Assembly (NCBI GenBank): GCA_937952285.1
Contig: CALFZE010000084.1
Span: 1-24,066, forward strand
Direction: 5' to 3'
Source: UBA2428 sp002343545
Lineage (GTDB): Bacteria; Bdellovibrionota; UBA2428
DNA length: 24,066 bases
Shown: positions 1 to 7,120 of the stretch, piece after piece
Position numbering within the stretch: position 1 is the first letter of the stretch
How the letters are laid out: every line of letters starts with the position of its first letter
Program-made: the position numbers and the translations under genes
Notes under the pieces: generated by a model
Database searches by the model: none
What the model saw: only the letters and a program-made list of their open reading frames with translations
What the model was told of the DNA's origin: nothing

Positions 1-137
1 TTACAGATAAAGATCCCGTGCCCTATCTACCCACTACGACCCGGGGAGAACCCATCGTCATCGATCGACAAGGCCTAGCGTGATCACGCGCTCGAATTTG
101 TCATCGAGCGCGCTCTTCACTCGCCTTGGTTGAAGCG

Positions 138-971
138 CTAGGCCGCGTTTCGCGCGATCGCTTCGTCGACCGAGACGCGGATGGATCGCCGCATCTGTTG
201 ATGCGTGACGAGTGCTTCGCCTTGGCACGTGCCGAGCTCGGCGAAGCGCTCGAGCGTGCGCAGATCGCGCTGCAGGGCCGGCCGCGCGTAGGCCGGCACC
301 GCGGGGTTCTCGAGCAAGGCCTGAACGAAAGCGCTCAGGAGACGGCGATTCTCGCCGCCCAGGAAGGCCGTAAGGAGGCGTCGCCAGCGCGCGGCGCCGG
401 CGACGCGCATCTCGAACTCGTAGGCCGGCGAGCGACGGCAGAGCGTGGAAGGCATCGCGAAGCGCGACTCGCGGTTCGTACACGCCCACAACAAACGCAG
501 GAGCGCGGAGTAGGCGTCCTTCGTGAGGCGCCGATGACGAAAGCACCGGTGCAGGCGGAATCCTTCGTGCGCCGCTTCGCGATCCGTCAGCCGAAACGCG
601 AGGCCTTCCGTCCCGCGGGTGCAGCGCAGGCCGATGTAGAGGTAATCCTCCTCCCAAGCGTCGGCGACGTTGTAACGCGGCACGAGGGCGCGGATGAGTT
701 CGCGCTCGCGAGCCGCGGCCCGGGCCTCGCTCTCGCAGAGCTCCCAATCGATCTTGCGGACGTGCTCGAGGAGCGCGACGATGTTGTCGCCGACGCTGCC
801 CCCGCGCGCGTAACGGTACGAGAGCAGACGCGAACGCAGATTCTTGGCCTTGCCCACGTAGAGGATCTCGCCCTTGGCGGAGCGCATGAAGTAGACCCCG
901 GCCTCCCGCGGAAGCCTCGCGAAAAAACCGAGAGGGAAGCGTCGGGCGAGCGGGTTCGGCGTGGATTTCAT
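138..971 (-). CDS. GIY-YIG nuclease domain protein (UvrC-N/Cho-like)
   Basis: Predicted 277-residue protein with an N-terminal GIY-YIG endonuclease fold like the 3'-incision half of UvrC. Visible motifs are GVYFM (about residues 25-29), ILYVGKAKNLRSR (36-48), an ESEARAAARERELIR helix holding the likely metal-binding Glu (E89), and PRYNV (98-102), which all line up with the UvrC N-terminal domain. The UVR motif and RNase H-like C-terminal half of UvrC are absent; the length is close to Cho, the stand-alone UvrC homologue, so a DNA repair incision role is plausible but unproven. The start at 971 (MKSTPN) is chosen because the family similarity begins shortly after it; the frame stays open upstream to an ATG at 1076, but those 35 residues look non-homologous and would overlap the promoter candidate. 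Residues beyond about 120 match nothing I recognise. It is divergent from the gene at 1145. Confidence 0.82.
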   Translation of the reverse strand: MKSTPNPLARRFPLGFFARLPREAGVYFMRSAKGEILYVGKAKNLRSRLLSYRYARGGSVGDNIVALLEHVRKIDWELCESEARAAARERELIRALVPRYNVADAWEEDYLYIGLRCTRGTEGLAFRLTDREAAHEGFRLHRCFRHRRLTKDAYSALLRLLWACTNRESRFAMPSTLCRRSPAYEFEMRVAGAARWRRLLTAFLGGENRRLLSAFVQALLENPAVPAYARPALQRDLRTLERFAELGTCQGEALVTHQQMRRSIRVSVDEAIARNAA

Positions 972-1014
972 CGGCCCAGCGACGCTAAGCGAGGCCCCCG
1001 CTAAACACCATACA

Positions 1015-1020
1015 ATTGTA
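1015..1020 (-). promoter_or_regulatory. Candidate -10 element for the GIY-YIG gene
   Basis: On the minus strand the hexamer TACAAT (five of six bases of the sigma70 -10 consensus) lies about 44 bases before the start at 971. It is half of the palindrome TACAATTGTA (1011-1020), so the same hexamer also faces the divergent plus-strand gene. No convincing -35 is seen at the expected spacing. The call is sequence inspection only. Confidence 0.35.
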
Positions 1021-1144
1021 CACCAAGATCCGACGCGCCTGCGCCCTCCGCGAGCCGGGAAGCTTATCTCCGCCATAAATGTTTTCTATGACCTCCCCGC
1101 CGCGAATCGGACTAAAGCGGAGACTCTAGGGAAAGGGACTTAAT

Positions 1145-1681
1145 ATGACGATGAAACTCACGACCCTCTTGGTTTTGGCCGGCACGGCTTTCGGCGCGCA
1201 GGCTCACCACGGAGAAGAACATCTTCCCAACGACCGTCACTTCGCTTGCCGCGCCCTTGGCGGCGGCTACCTGACGCAAGACCTCAAGGTCAGCGTCCAG
1301 GGCGACCGCGTCGATTTCGAGCTGGCCCGTTACTCCGAAGTCGCGCCCGAGATGGGCCTCGGCTTCTTCGGGACCACGGTGAAAAGCGCCAAGTTCAGCC
1401 TTCCCAAGGCGCGCTGCCACTTCGGCGCGATCGTTCAACGCGACACCTTCGTCGTCAGCTGCGAAAACGGCATCGACAAGGTCGAGGCCGAAGTCACGTA
1501 CCTGGACGGCCGTCGAGGCACGCTCGCGCTCCAGAACAACCGCCGCATCGAGATCTACCGCCAGGAGAACACGGGCGCGACGTCCGGCACGACCTCGGCC
1601 GCGCTCCGCGTGCGCCTCGACCACGTGGAGACCCTGGGCTTCAATCTTCGCAACCCGGAATGCGCGGGCGGCGAGCACTGA
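1145..1681 (+). CDS. Secreted protein of unknown function with four cysteines
   Basis: A 178-residue protein I do not recognise. Residues 1-20 form a Sec signal peptide ending in the cleavable sequence AQA, so it should act in the periplasm or outside the cell. The mature N-terminus is His/acid-rich (HHGEEH). The mature chain has four cysteines (C35, C91, C106, C173), an even number compatible with disulfides in the periplasm. The middle alternates polar and hydrophobic residues, suggesting a small beta-rich domain, followed by a short Gly/Thr-rich linker (about 143-151). A purine-rich stretch (AGGGAAAGGG) precedes the ATG at 1145; the ATG at 1151 is an alternative start two codons later. The next gene begins 51 bases downstream. 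Confidence 0.72.
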   Translation: MTMKLTTLLVLAGTAFGAQAHHGEEHLPNDRHFACRALGGGYLTQDLKVSVQGDRVDFELARYSEVAPEMGLGFFGTTVKSAKFSLPKARCHFGAIVQRDTFVVSCENGIDKVEAEVTYLDGRRGTLALQNNRRIEIYRQENTGATSGTTSAALRVRLDHVETLGFNLRNPECAGGEH

Positions 1682-1732
1682 GTTCGACTCCCCGCGGTTG
1701 ACTCCGGAACGGGAGCATCGCTTACTCTCGGC

Positions 1733-2278
1733 GTGGCTTCCGTAACGGTTTACCGCTTTCGCATCGAACTGAGCGACGTCGATCGGGGCGTCTACGAGAC
1801 GCTGGATCTGCGCACGGCGCTGCACCCCTCCGAAACGCCCGCCTACCTCGTTACCCGCGTCCTGGCCTTCGCCCTCAACGCGGGCGAGGGCTTGGTCTTC
1901 TCGCCGGGCGGCCTGAGCGATCCCGACGCGCCCACCCTGCGGATCGACGATCCCGTGGGCGGCGGCACGAAACTCTGGATCGAGATCGGCAACCCGAGCG
2001 CGCGCAAACTGCACAAGGCCTCGAAGGCGGCCGAGCTCGTGAAGGTCTACACGTATAAGGACCCCAAGCTGCTTCTGAAGGAGATCGCCGCGGGTGACGT
2101 GCACCGCGCGCGCGAGCTCGTCGTAACGTCCTTCGATCCGCGCTTTCTCGAGCGCCTGACCCAGGACCTGCGCAAGGACAACCCGTGGAGCCTCATCGTG
2201 ACGGACGGGATCCTCACGGTGAACCTGCCGGACGGCCGCTCGGAACAGGGTGAAGCGCAGCTCCACCCCATCGCCTGA
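1733..2278 (+). CDS. yaeQ: YaeQ family protein
   Basis: A 181-residue protein, matching the roughly 180 residues of E. coli YaeQ, and alignable end to end from memory: an N-terminal strand set (VTVYRFRIELSDVDRG), the HPSET motif (residues 32-36), the LWIEIGNPS segment (about 82-90), KASKAAELVKVYTY (97-110) and a C-terminal SLIVTDGILTVNL strand. The YaeQ fold is related to PD-(D/E)XK nucleases, but the biochemical role is unsettled; it should be cytoplasmic. The GTG at 1733 is the only usable start between the previous stop in this frame (TGA at 1679) and the conserved N-terminus. It has no Shine-Dalgarno sequence. Its stop lies three bases from the stop of the convergent lipoprotein gene, leaving no room for a conventional terminator. 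Confidence 0.88.
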   Translation: MASVTVYRFRIELSDVDRGVYETLDLRTALHPSETPAYLVTRVLAFALNAGEGLVFSPGGLSDPDAPTLRIDDPVGGGTKLWIEIGNPSARKLHKASKAAELVKVYTYKDPKLLLKEIAAGDVHRARELVVTSFDPRFLERLTQDLRKDNPWSLIVTDGILTVNLPDGRSEQGEAQLHPIA

Positions 2279-2281
2279 ACC

Positions 2282-3475
2282 CTACTCGTAAACCGGAACG
2301 AACTGGATCGTGTAGCCCTCGTTGCCCTGCACGGGCGCCGACCAACCCGCCCGCGGCGTCAACGCGCCGCTCGTCGCGTTGAAGTCGTAGAGCTGCACGT
2401 GGTCGGTTTGGTTGTAGCTCATGACGTAGGCGAAAGTCTTGAAGAGGCTCGCGAAGCTCGCCCCGACGTGCGCGACGGGAGAACCCGATTTGAGGCTGAG
2501 CGCGCCGCTCGTCGCGTTAACGCCGTAGACGCTTACCGAAGAGCTCGACATGACGTTGCGGTTGTTCGCCGAGAAGAGGTAGGCGCCGTCGTCCGAGAAG
2601 CGGATCGCGTAGGAGGCGTCGCCCCCCGTCAAGAAGGGCGAGCCCGTGATCGCGCTCAACGTCCCGTCGCCGGCGATCGCGAAGGCCGACACGCTCCCCG
2701 TCGCCCCGCTGAAGTTCGAGACGTAGAGAAACTGGCCGTTGGGATGGACCCGCACGTCGTTGGGCGCGGTGACGCCCGCCGAAAGCGTGCCGACCGACGC
2801 GAGGTCGCAGTCGCTCTCGACCTCGAAGATCGAAACCGTCTGCGCGCTCGAGTTCGCCACGTAAAGGTACTTGCCGTCGGGCGTGACGTCGATCGCGGTC
2901 GCACCGCCGCCCGTCGCGACGTTCGCAACGTGGGTCAGGGCGCCGCCCGACGCGGAGAACGCCGAGACGTTGCCGCTGCCGTTGTTCGCGACGTAGGCGC
3001 AGTCACGCGTCGGGTGCAGGCGGATGTTGCCCGGGTTCGTGGCGCCGCCCAGGCCGAAGTTGCCGAGGCTCGTGAGTTGACCGCTTTGCTTGTCGATGGA
3101 ATAGCCGGTCACGTTGTGGCTCGAGTAGTTCACCGCGTAGAGATGATCTTTCGTGCGATCGAGGTCGAGATAGTAGAGGTAGGACCCGGCCGAGATGGTC
3201 GGCGTCGCGAGCGGCGTGAGGTCGCCCGTGCCCAAGTCGACGGCGTATTGGTAGATCACGCCCGCGGTCGAACTTTGGCTGTAGGCGAAGGCCCGCGCCA
3301 GCGTCGGGCTCGGCGTGGGGGTCGGGGTCGGGGTCGCTTCGGGCGCCGGCGTCGGATCCGTCGCGCCGGGCTGACTCGCGGGCGGCGTCGTTCCGCCCGG
3401 CATGATGACGACGTTCTCGCAGGCCGCGAGGCTCGCGATTCCCAATCCCAGGACCACACTAAGTTGTTTTGACAT
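2282..3475 (-). CDS. Lactonase-like beta-propeller lipoprotein
   Basis: A 397-residue protein with a lipoprotein signal peptide: hydrophobic residues 3-18 and lipobox LAAC with C19 as the lipidation site; Glu at +2 is compatible with outer-membrane sorting. A Pro/Thr-rich spacer follows (about 28-57, with PTPTPTP). The rest is a repeated propeller pattern of the 6-phosphogluconolactonase/YVTN type: blades such as HPTRDCAYVANNGSGNV, TPDGKYLYVANSS, HPNGQFLYVSNFSG and SDDGAYLFSANN recur about every 45-50 residues. Family members include 6-phosphogluconolactonase, but a surface-anchored copy with a long linker is more likely a binding or structural protein; no substrate can be assigned. The ATG at 3475 has a strong Shine-Dalgarno (GGAGGGGAG). 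It lies downstream of the Gfo/Idh/MocA gene on the same strand, 99 bases away. Confidence 0.85.
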   Translation of the reverse strand: MSKQLSVVLGLGIASLAACENVVIMPGGTTPPASQPGATDPTPAPEATPTPTPTPSPTLARAFAYSQSSTAGVIYQYAVDLGTGDLTPLATPTISAGSYLYYLDLDRTKDHLYAVNYSSHNVTGYSIDKQSGQLTSLGNFGLGGATNPGNIRLHPTRDCAYVANNGSGNVSAFSASGGALTHVANVATGGGATAIDVTPDGKYLYVANSSAQTVSIFEVESDCDLASVGTLSAGVTAPNDVRVHPNGQFLYVSNFSGATGSVSAFAIAGDGTLSAITGSPFLTGGDASYAIRFSDDGAYLFSANNRNVMSSSSVSVYGVNATSGALSLKSGSPVAHVGASFASLFKTFAYVMSYNQTDHVQLYDFNATSGALTPRAGWSAPVQGNEGYTIQFVPVYE

Positions 3476-3509
3476 GAGTCTCCCCTCCGTTCGGTCAGAT
3501 ACTCATGCT

Positions 3510-3546
3510 TCGGCCCCACCCTCCCCGAGCATAAGGTCGGGGCCGA
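3510..3546 (-). other. Inverted repeat upstream of the propeller lipoprotein
   Basis: TCGGCCCC (3510-3517) pairs with GGGGCCGA (3539-3546), an 8-bp stem with a 21-base loop, and an overlapping alternative pairing joins ATGCT to AGCAT. It lies in the 99-base gap between the Gfo/Idh/MocA gene and the lipoprotein gene. With no U-tract it is not a standard intrinsic terminator; it could be a leader structure or transcription attenuating hairpin. Confidence 0.3.
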
Positions 3547-3574
3547 CAAACAGTGTGGCGATCGGGAACACCCG

Positions 3575-4798
3575 CTAAGCGGGAGGGGCGGCGTGCACGA
3601 GCTTCGGGGCCCGCGCGAGGGCCGGGCGACGGATCTCCTGGCTCGGCCCGGGCTGGAGCTCGGGTTGGGGCACCTCGAGGCTCACGGCGCGGCCCAAGTT
3701 GGCGGATTCTTGGAGAGCGAGGATGATCTGAACGTCGGCCAGTCCGGCGTGTCCCGAGGGCTCCACCGGACGATCGAGGCGGATGCAGTCCGAGAAGTAC
3801 ACGAGCTCGGGCGCGAACTGATCGCGTTTAGCGAAGTGGCGCGTCTTCGTCTTCTCGCCGATCGTGAGGTGGTGCGTGAGCCCCTTCGCGAAATCGTAGG
3901 CGGGCTCGACCCGCAGCTTTCCGCGCGTTCCCATGACTTCGAAGTAGGAGGCGTCCGCCGCGCCGAAGCTCGAAGTCAGGACGGCCAAGCGATCGCCGGG
4001 GAACTTGAGCACGGCCGAGACCATCTCGTCGACCTCGCGGAAGCGCTCGTCGCCGCCCGCGCTCGCCGCGATCGCCGAGACCTCGGTCGGCTCCGCGCCG
4101 AAAAGGTAGCGAGCGGCGTTGATCGCGTAGATGCCGAGGTCCATCATCGGGCCGCCGCCGAGCTCTTCGCTCAGGCGGATGTTGCCACGGTCCTTCACCG
4201 GCGCCGAGAAGACCGACGTGAAGAGACGCGGCTCGCCGATCTGACGATTCTTGACGATGCGGATCGCCTCGAGGTTCGCCTCTTCGAAGTGAAGACGGTA
4301 GGCGATCATGAGCTTGACGTCGTTGTTGCGCGCGACCTCGATCATCTCGCGGCACTCGTCGACGCTCGTCGCCATGGGCTTCTCGCAGAGGACGTGCACG
4401 CCGAGGCGCGCCGCCCTCACGGCAAACTTGTGGTGCATCGAGTTCGGCAGGCCGATGTAGACGGCGTCGACGTCGGCCTGGCGCAGGCAATCCTCGAACC
4501 CGTCGTAGTCCGCGGTGTGTTCGACGCCGTATTTCTTGGCGAGACGCTCGCGTTTGACGGGATCCAGCGAGATGAGCGCGACGAGTTCGGAGTTCTCGGC
4601 GTGCTTGAAGGCCGGCAATACGGCGATCTGCGAGATGTAGCCGAGCCCCACGACGGCGTAGCGAATCTTCTTCGCGCGGGGCGCGAGGGCCGAAGTTTCG
4701 CGGCTTCGGGGCTTGGCCGTGCGACCCGTTTTGGCGGGCTTCGAAACGGAACGGTCCGCCTGGCGGGGGGACGCGGCCTTCTGCTTTTTCTTCGTCAT
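3575..4798 (-). CDS. Gfo/Idh/MocA family oxidoreductase
   Basis: A 407-residue NAD(P)-dependent sugar-type dehydrogenase. After a 45-residue Lys/Arg-rich tail, the Rossmann domain starts at RYAVVGLGYISQ (about 46-57), with the conserved GLPNSMHHKFAVRAA helix and the hallmark CEKPMA (138-143, catalytic Lys in EKP). The C-terminal alpha/beta domain contains YRLHFEEANLEAI (about 167-179) and GGGPMMDLGIYAIN, whose Asp220 and Tyr224 sit where the family has its catalytic D-x3-H/Y residues. Among relatives it most resembles glucose-fructose oxidoreductases by motif wording, but the substrate cannot be deduced. There is no hydrophobic Tat or Sec signal, so it should be cytoplasmic. The start at 4798 has a strong Shine-Dalgarno (AAGGAGA). 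It probably sits in a minus-strand run with the phosphatase-fold gene upstream and the lipoprotein gene downstream. Confidence 0.9.
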   Translation of the reverse strand: MTKKKQKAASPRQADRSVSKPAKTGRTAKPRSRETSALAPRAKKIRYAVVGLGYISQIAVLPAFKHAENSELVALISLDPVKRERLAKKYGVEHTADYDGFEDCLRQADVDAVYIGLPNSMHHKFAVRAARLGVHVLCEKPMATSVDECREMIEVARNNDVKLMIAYRLHFEEANLEAIRIVKNRQIGEPRLFTSVFSAPVKDRGNIRLSEELGGGPMMDLGIYAINAARYLFGAEPTEVSAIAASAGGDERFREVDEMVSAVLKFPGDRLAVLTSSFGAADASYFEVMGTRGKLRVEPAYDFAKGLTHHLTIGEKTKTRHFAKRDQFAPELVYFSDCIRLDRPVEPSGHAGLADVQIILALQESANLGRAVSLEVPQPELQPGPSQEIRRPALARAPKLVHAAPPA

Positions 4799-4866
4799 GA
4801 CTTCTCCTTGGACGCGCCAAAAACGCCCCTCCGTGGGGCGAAGTTTCCGCGCGTCGATGTCTCGCC

Positions 4867-4892
4867 CGGCCGCGAAGACGCTTTCGCGGCCG
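4867..4892. other. Strong hairpin between the EEP and Gfo/Idh/MocA genes
   Basis: CGGCCGCGAA (4867-4876) is perfectly complementary to TTCGCGGCCG (4883-4892), a 10-bp stem with a further G-T pair and a four-base loop. It lies in the 135-base gap after the stop of the phosphatase-fold gene. On the minus strand no run of Ts follows, so it may be a rho-assisted terminator, a processing site or a leader structure. Confidence 0.4.
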
Positions 4893-4933
4893 TTCCCCCG
4901 AGGAGTTGCAGGAACGGGGCCAAAGCGCGCGCC

Positions 4934-5686
4934 TCAGAAGGCGTCGAAATCGGCCACGAGCGGAAGATGATCGGAGAGACGGTTCCAGGGCGTGCCGGCC
5001 GGCCGCTCGCAGGATTTGAGCGCGAGGTGCCGGTAATAGATGCGATCGAGCCGCAGCGTCGGCAGCCACGACGGAAAGGTCCGCACGTGGTGGCCGTAGA
5101 AGTCCTGGAAGGCTTCGCCCAGACCGAGCTCGCGCTTAAGCTCTTGCGTGGACCGCTCCCGCCAGTCGTTGAAATCGCCCACGACGAGCAAAGGCTCGTC
5201 CGGCGGCGCGCGGCGCGCGAGCTCGTCGCAGAGACGACGGATCTGCGAGCGTCGCTCGCCCTCGATCAAGCCCAAGTGGACGCAGGCCGCGTGGAGCCGA
5301 CGATCGCCGAGGCCGGGCAGCCGGAAGCTTGCGTAGAGGGCCCCGCGCGCGACGTAGGGATCGACCGAAAGGTCGATGTTCTCTTCGGTTTCGATGAAGC
5401 TCGAGCTCAAAATCGCGTTGCCGTAGTGGCCGCGCGGGTAGATCACGTTGCGACCGTAGGAGGCGTGGATGAGGGAATCGGACTTGAGGAACTCGTACTG
5501 CGACGGCGGCACGCCGCTCGGCATGCGCGGCGCGAGCCGCGCGTCGTCCCCCACGACCTCCTGGAAGAAGGCGATCTCGGGGCGCAGCGCGTGAACGGCG
5601 GTGCGAATGGCGTCCACGACGAAGCTTCGGTTTCCGGCGCGGTAGCCCTTATGGATATTGTAGGTCGCGATGCGAAACGACGGCAT
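4934..5686 (-). CDS. Endonuclease/exonuclease/phosphatase (EEP) family protein
   Basis: A 250-residue metal-dependent phosphodiesterase fold. All hallmark motifs of the family are visible: YNIHKG (N10), FFQEVV (metal-binding E43), GHYGNAILS (87-95), VHLGL (H137), GDFNDW (D171, N173), LRLDRIYY (D214) and LSDHLPLVADF (D239-H240, the catalytic pair). Length and wording resemble the small YbhP-like group. Substrates in this superfamily range from DNA to phospholipids and nucleotides, so the substrate is left open. There is no signal peptide. The start at 5686 has a clear Shine-Dalgarno (AAAGGAG), and TAGAAT (minus strand, 5751-5746) is a possible -10 upstream. It lies between the mono-heme protein gene and the Gfo/Idh/MocA gene on the same strand. 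Confidence 0.88.
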   Translation of the reverse strand: MPSFRIATYNIHKGYRAGNRSFVVDAIRTAVHALRPEIAFFQEVVGDDARLAPRMPSGVPPSQYEFLKSDSLIHASYGRNVIYPRGHYGNAILSSSFIETEENIDLSVDPYVARGALYASFRLPGLGDRRLHAACVHLGLIEGERRSQIRRLCDELARRAPPDEPLLVVGDFNDWRERSTQELKRELGLGEAFQDFYGHHVRTFPSWLPTLRLDRIYYRHLALKSCERPAGTPWNRLSDHLPLVADFDAF

Positions 5687-5745
5687 GCGGCTCCTTTCTT
5701 CAAGGCGCGGCCCGCCCTCGGCGAGGCCGCCAACATGTCCGGAGT

Positions 5746-5751
5746 ATTCTA
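5746..5751 (-). promoter_or_regulatory. Candidate -10 element for the EEP gene
   Basis: The minus-strand hexamer TAGAAT differs from the sigma70 -10 consensus at one base and would give a leader of about 50 bases before the start at 5686. No good -35 is seen. It would make the EEP gene independent of the upstream mono-heme protein gene. Confidence 0.35.
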
Positions 5752-5810
5752 CGCGATCCTTTCGCCCCGCTCCCGTCTTCGCGGGGGCGTGAACGAATCT
5801 TCACACGGAG

Positions 5811-5826
5811 CGCCGCGAACGCGGCG
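5811..5826 (-). other. Hairpin after the mono-heme protein gene
   Basis: CGCCGC (5811-5816) pairs with GCGGCG (5821-5826) around a four-base loop, ten bases past the stop of the mono-heme protein. A second GC-rich pairing (CCCCGC with GCGGGG) lies near 5765-5786. Neither has a T-tract on the minus strand, so termination is only a possibility. Confidence 0.3.
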
Positions 5827-5835
5827 ACGGGCGCG

Positions 5836-6999
5836 TCAACGTCGCGCGCGGAAGCGATCGGGAGCGCCGAGGGAATCGGCGTCGCGCTGCATCTCGACGG
5901 TCTCGTTCAGGACGCGGCGATTGATGGAAGCCGCCTCGTCGAGGTAACCGAAGGCGCGAAAGTTGATCGTGTTGGCGAGCACTTCGGGAGAGATGCTTTC
6001 GTCGAGGGAGTAACCCGCCGGTAGGGGATAGGCGTCGACGCTCGCGGGCATCTGCGGCACGTGACGTTGCACGGCGAAGCGGGCGGACTCCGTGGCGTGG
6101 CAGCTCGCGCAATCCACGGTGTCGGGCGAGTTGAGGCGGGGATTCTCGATGCGATCCACGGCGCGGCGGATCTCGCGCACGCTCGCCATGGGCAAGCTCG
6201 AAGTCGCGTCGAAGATTTCCATCATGTGGTCGCCCGCGTTGACGCGCGGACGCAGCTGCGCGCGCAGGCCGCCGCGCAGACGCGCGACCTGCTGCACGCT
6301 CATGTTCGCGTCGCCCGGATCGCGGAAGATCCCGTCCGCGTTGCGGATAACGACGTCGTCGCGGCGGAATCGACGGCCGTTCGCGCTCTCGTCGACGAGG
6401 AAGCCGCCGAAGTTCCAGAGGATGCGGCCGCCCCGCACGTTCATGAAGGTCACCTTGAAGAGCGAACGGGCCGCGACGTCGCAGAGAAGCCGTTTGAGCT
6501 TGGCGCGATCCGCGACGCCGCGGATTCCCGGGTGCACGCCCAGCTTGTCGGGGGCGAGGCCCGGGAAGGCGACGGCCAGCTCGCGCTGGGCCGCGATGAG
6601 ATCGGCGCGCGGCATGCGGAAGAACAAGTGGATGGCGGCGTCGTCGCCCAGGAAGACCCGACGGGCGGGCGTCGGGCTGTTGCGTACGTAAAGGGGCTGG
6701 AAGACGAGCCGAAGCTCGTCCGCCTTGAGATCGAAGCGGATCCCCACGAGCCGCACGTCCCGGTACTGCGTGTTCGCGGGCGCCCGCGTGGGGGCGAGCG
6801 CGGGGATCTCGGCGAAGAGATCCGGCGCGAGAAAGGGTCGACGGCAGCCTTCGGCCGCGAGCCCCATCGCGTCCTCGAGGGCGCTCGGCAAAGGCAAAAG
6901 GATCGAGAGATTGTAGAGCGGAAACTTGCGGGCTTCGGCGGGCGTCGAAGCGAGCGCGACGAAGAGCGAAGCGAGGAGAATCCCGAGGCGTCGTTTCAT
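5836..6999 (-). CDS. Secreted mono-heme cytochrome c-like protein, otherwise unrecognised
   Basis: A 387-residue protein with a Sec signal peptide (residues 1-23, ending AEA). A single CASCH motif at about 297-301 is a canonical CxxCH covalent heme c site, so heme attachment in the periplasm is expected. The roughly 270 residues before it match no family I recognise; they contain mixed strand/helix segments and the Gly-poor, Arg-rich sequences of a folded periplasmic domain. Methionines after the heme site (for example QMPAS at about 316-320) could supply the distal ligand. The start at 6999 (MKRR) is preferred over in-frame starts further upstream because the signal peptide begins there and GGAAGGA sits at suitable spacing; the upstream extension would run into the divergent pirin gene. 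It heads the minus-strand run ending at the propeller lipoprotein. Confidence 0.72.
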   Translation of the reverse strand: MKRRLGILLASLFVALASTPAEARKFPLYNLSILLPLPSALEDAMGLAAEGCRRPFLAPDLFAEIPALAPTRAPANTQYRDVRLVGIRFDLKADELRLVFQPLYVRNSPTPARRVFLGDDAAIHLFFRMPRADLIAAQRELAVAFPGLAPDKLGVHPGIRGVADRAKLKRLLCDVAARSLFKVTFMNVRGGRILWNFGGFLVDESANGRRFRRDDVVIRNADGIFRDPGDANMSVQQVARLRGGLRAQLRPRVNAGDHMMEIFDATSSLPMASVREIRRAVDRIENPRLNSPDTVDCASCHATESARFAVQRHVPQMPASVDAYPLPAGYSLDESISPEVLANTINFRAFGYLDEAASINRRVLNETVEMQRDADSLGAPDRFRARR

Positions 7000-7120
7000 G
7001 AGGAAATCCTTCCTAAGTATTTTGAGAAAGATTATCAATACCATCCAAAAAGAAAGCGACTCCCCGTTCCAACCCCGCGAGCTGACCCCGCCCCCGGCGC
7101 CTGCTAAACCCCATCCGAAG
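7000..7120. promoter_or_regulatory. Divergent promoter region, AT-rich core
   Basis: The 121 bases between the mono-heme protein gene and the pirin gene contain an AT-rich core (about 7013-7060) that stands out from the GC-rich surroundings and is the likely site of minus-strand initiation, with candidates such as TTGATA on the minus strand. On the plus strand TGC followed by TAAACC (7102-7110) resembles an extended -10 close to the pirin start. Exact elements cannot be fixed by eye. Confidence 0.4.

Noticed and set aside
1..137. Possible gene or RNA at the left edge
   Set aside because: The only frames there are short or antisense extensions without family resemblance, and no tRNA-like or terminator structure was found.
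961..1143. 60-codon plus-strand frame in the divergent gap
   Set aside because: No ribosome site, no family resemblance, and it overlaps the start of the GIY-YIG gene and its promoter candidate.
3296..3350. Short GC-rich repeats that could be taken for a tandem-repeat array
   Set aside because: They encode the Pro/Thr-rich linker of the lipoprotein and are explained by that.
3355..3475. Sec-type (non-lipid) signal peptide for the propeller protein
   Set aside because: The LAAC lipobox at residues 16-19 fits a lipoprotein signal better.
3593..5947. Very long plus-strand open frame (784 codons) opposite the Gfo/Idh/MocA and EEP genes
   Set aside because: It is antisense to two genes with complete motifs, its translation is Arg/Ala/Val-rich low-complexity sequence with no recognisable family, and GC-rich codon use readily creates such open frames.
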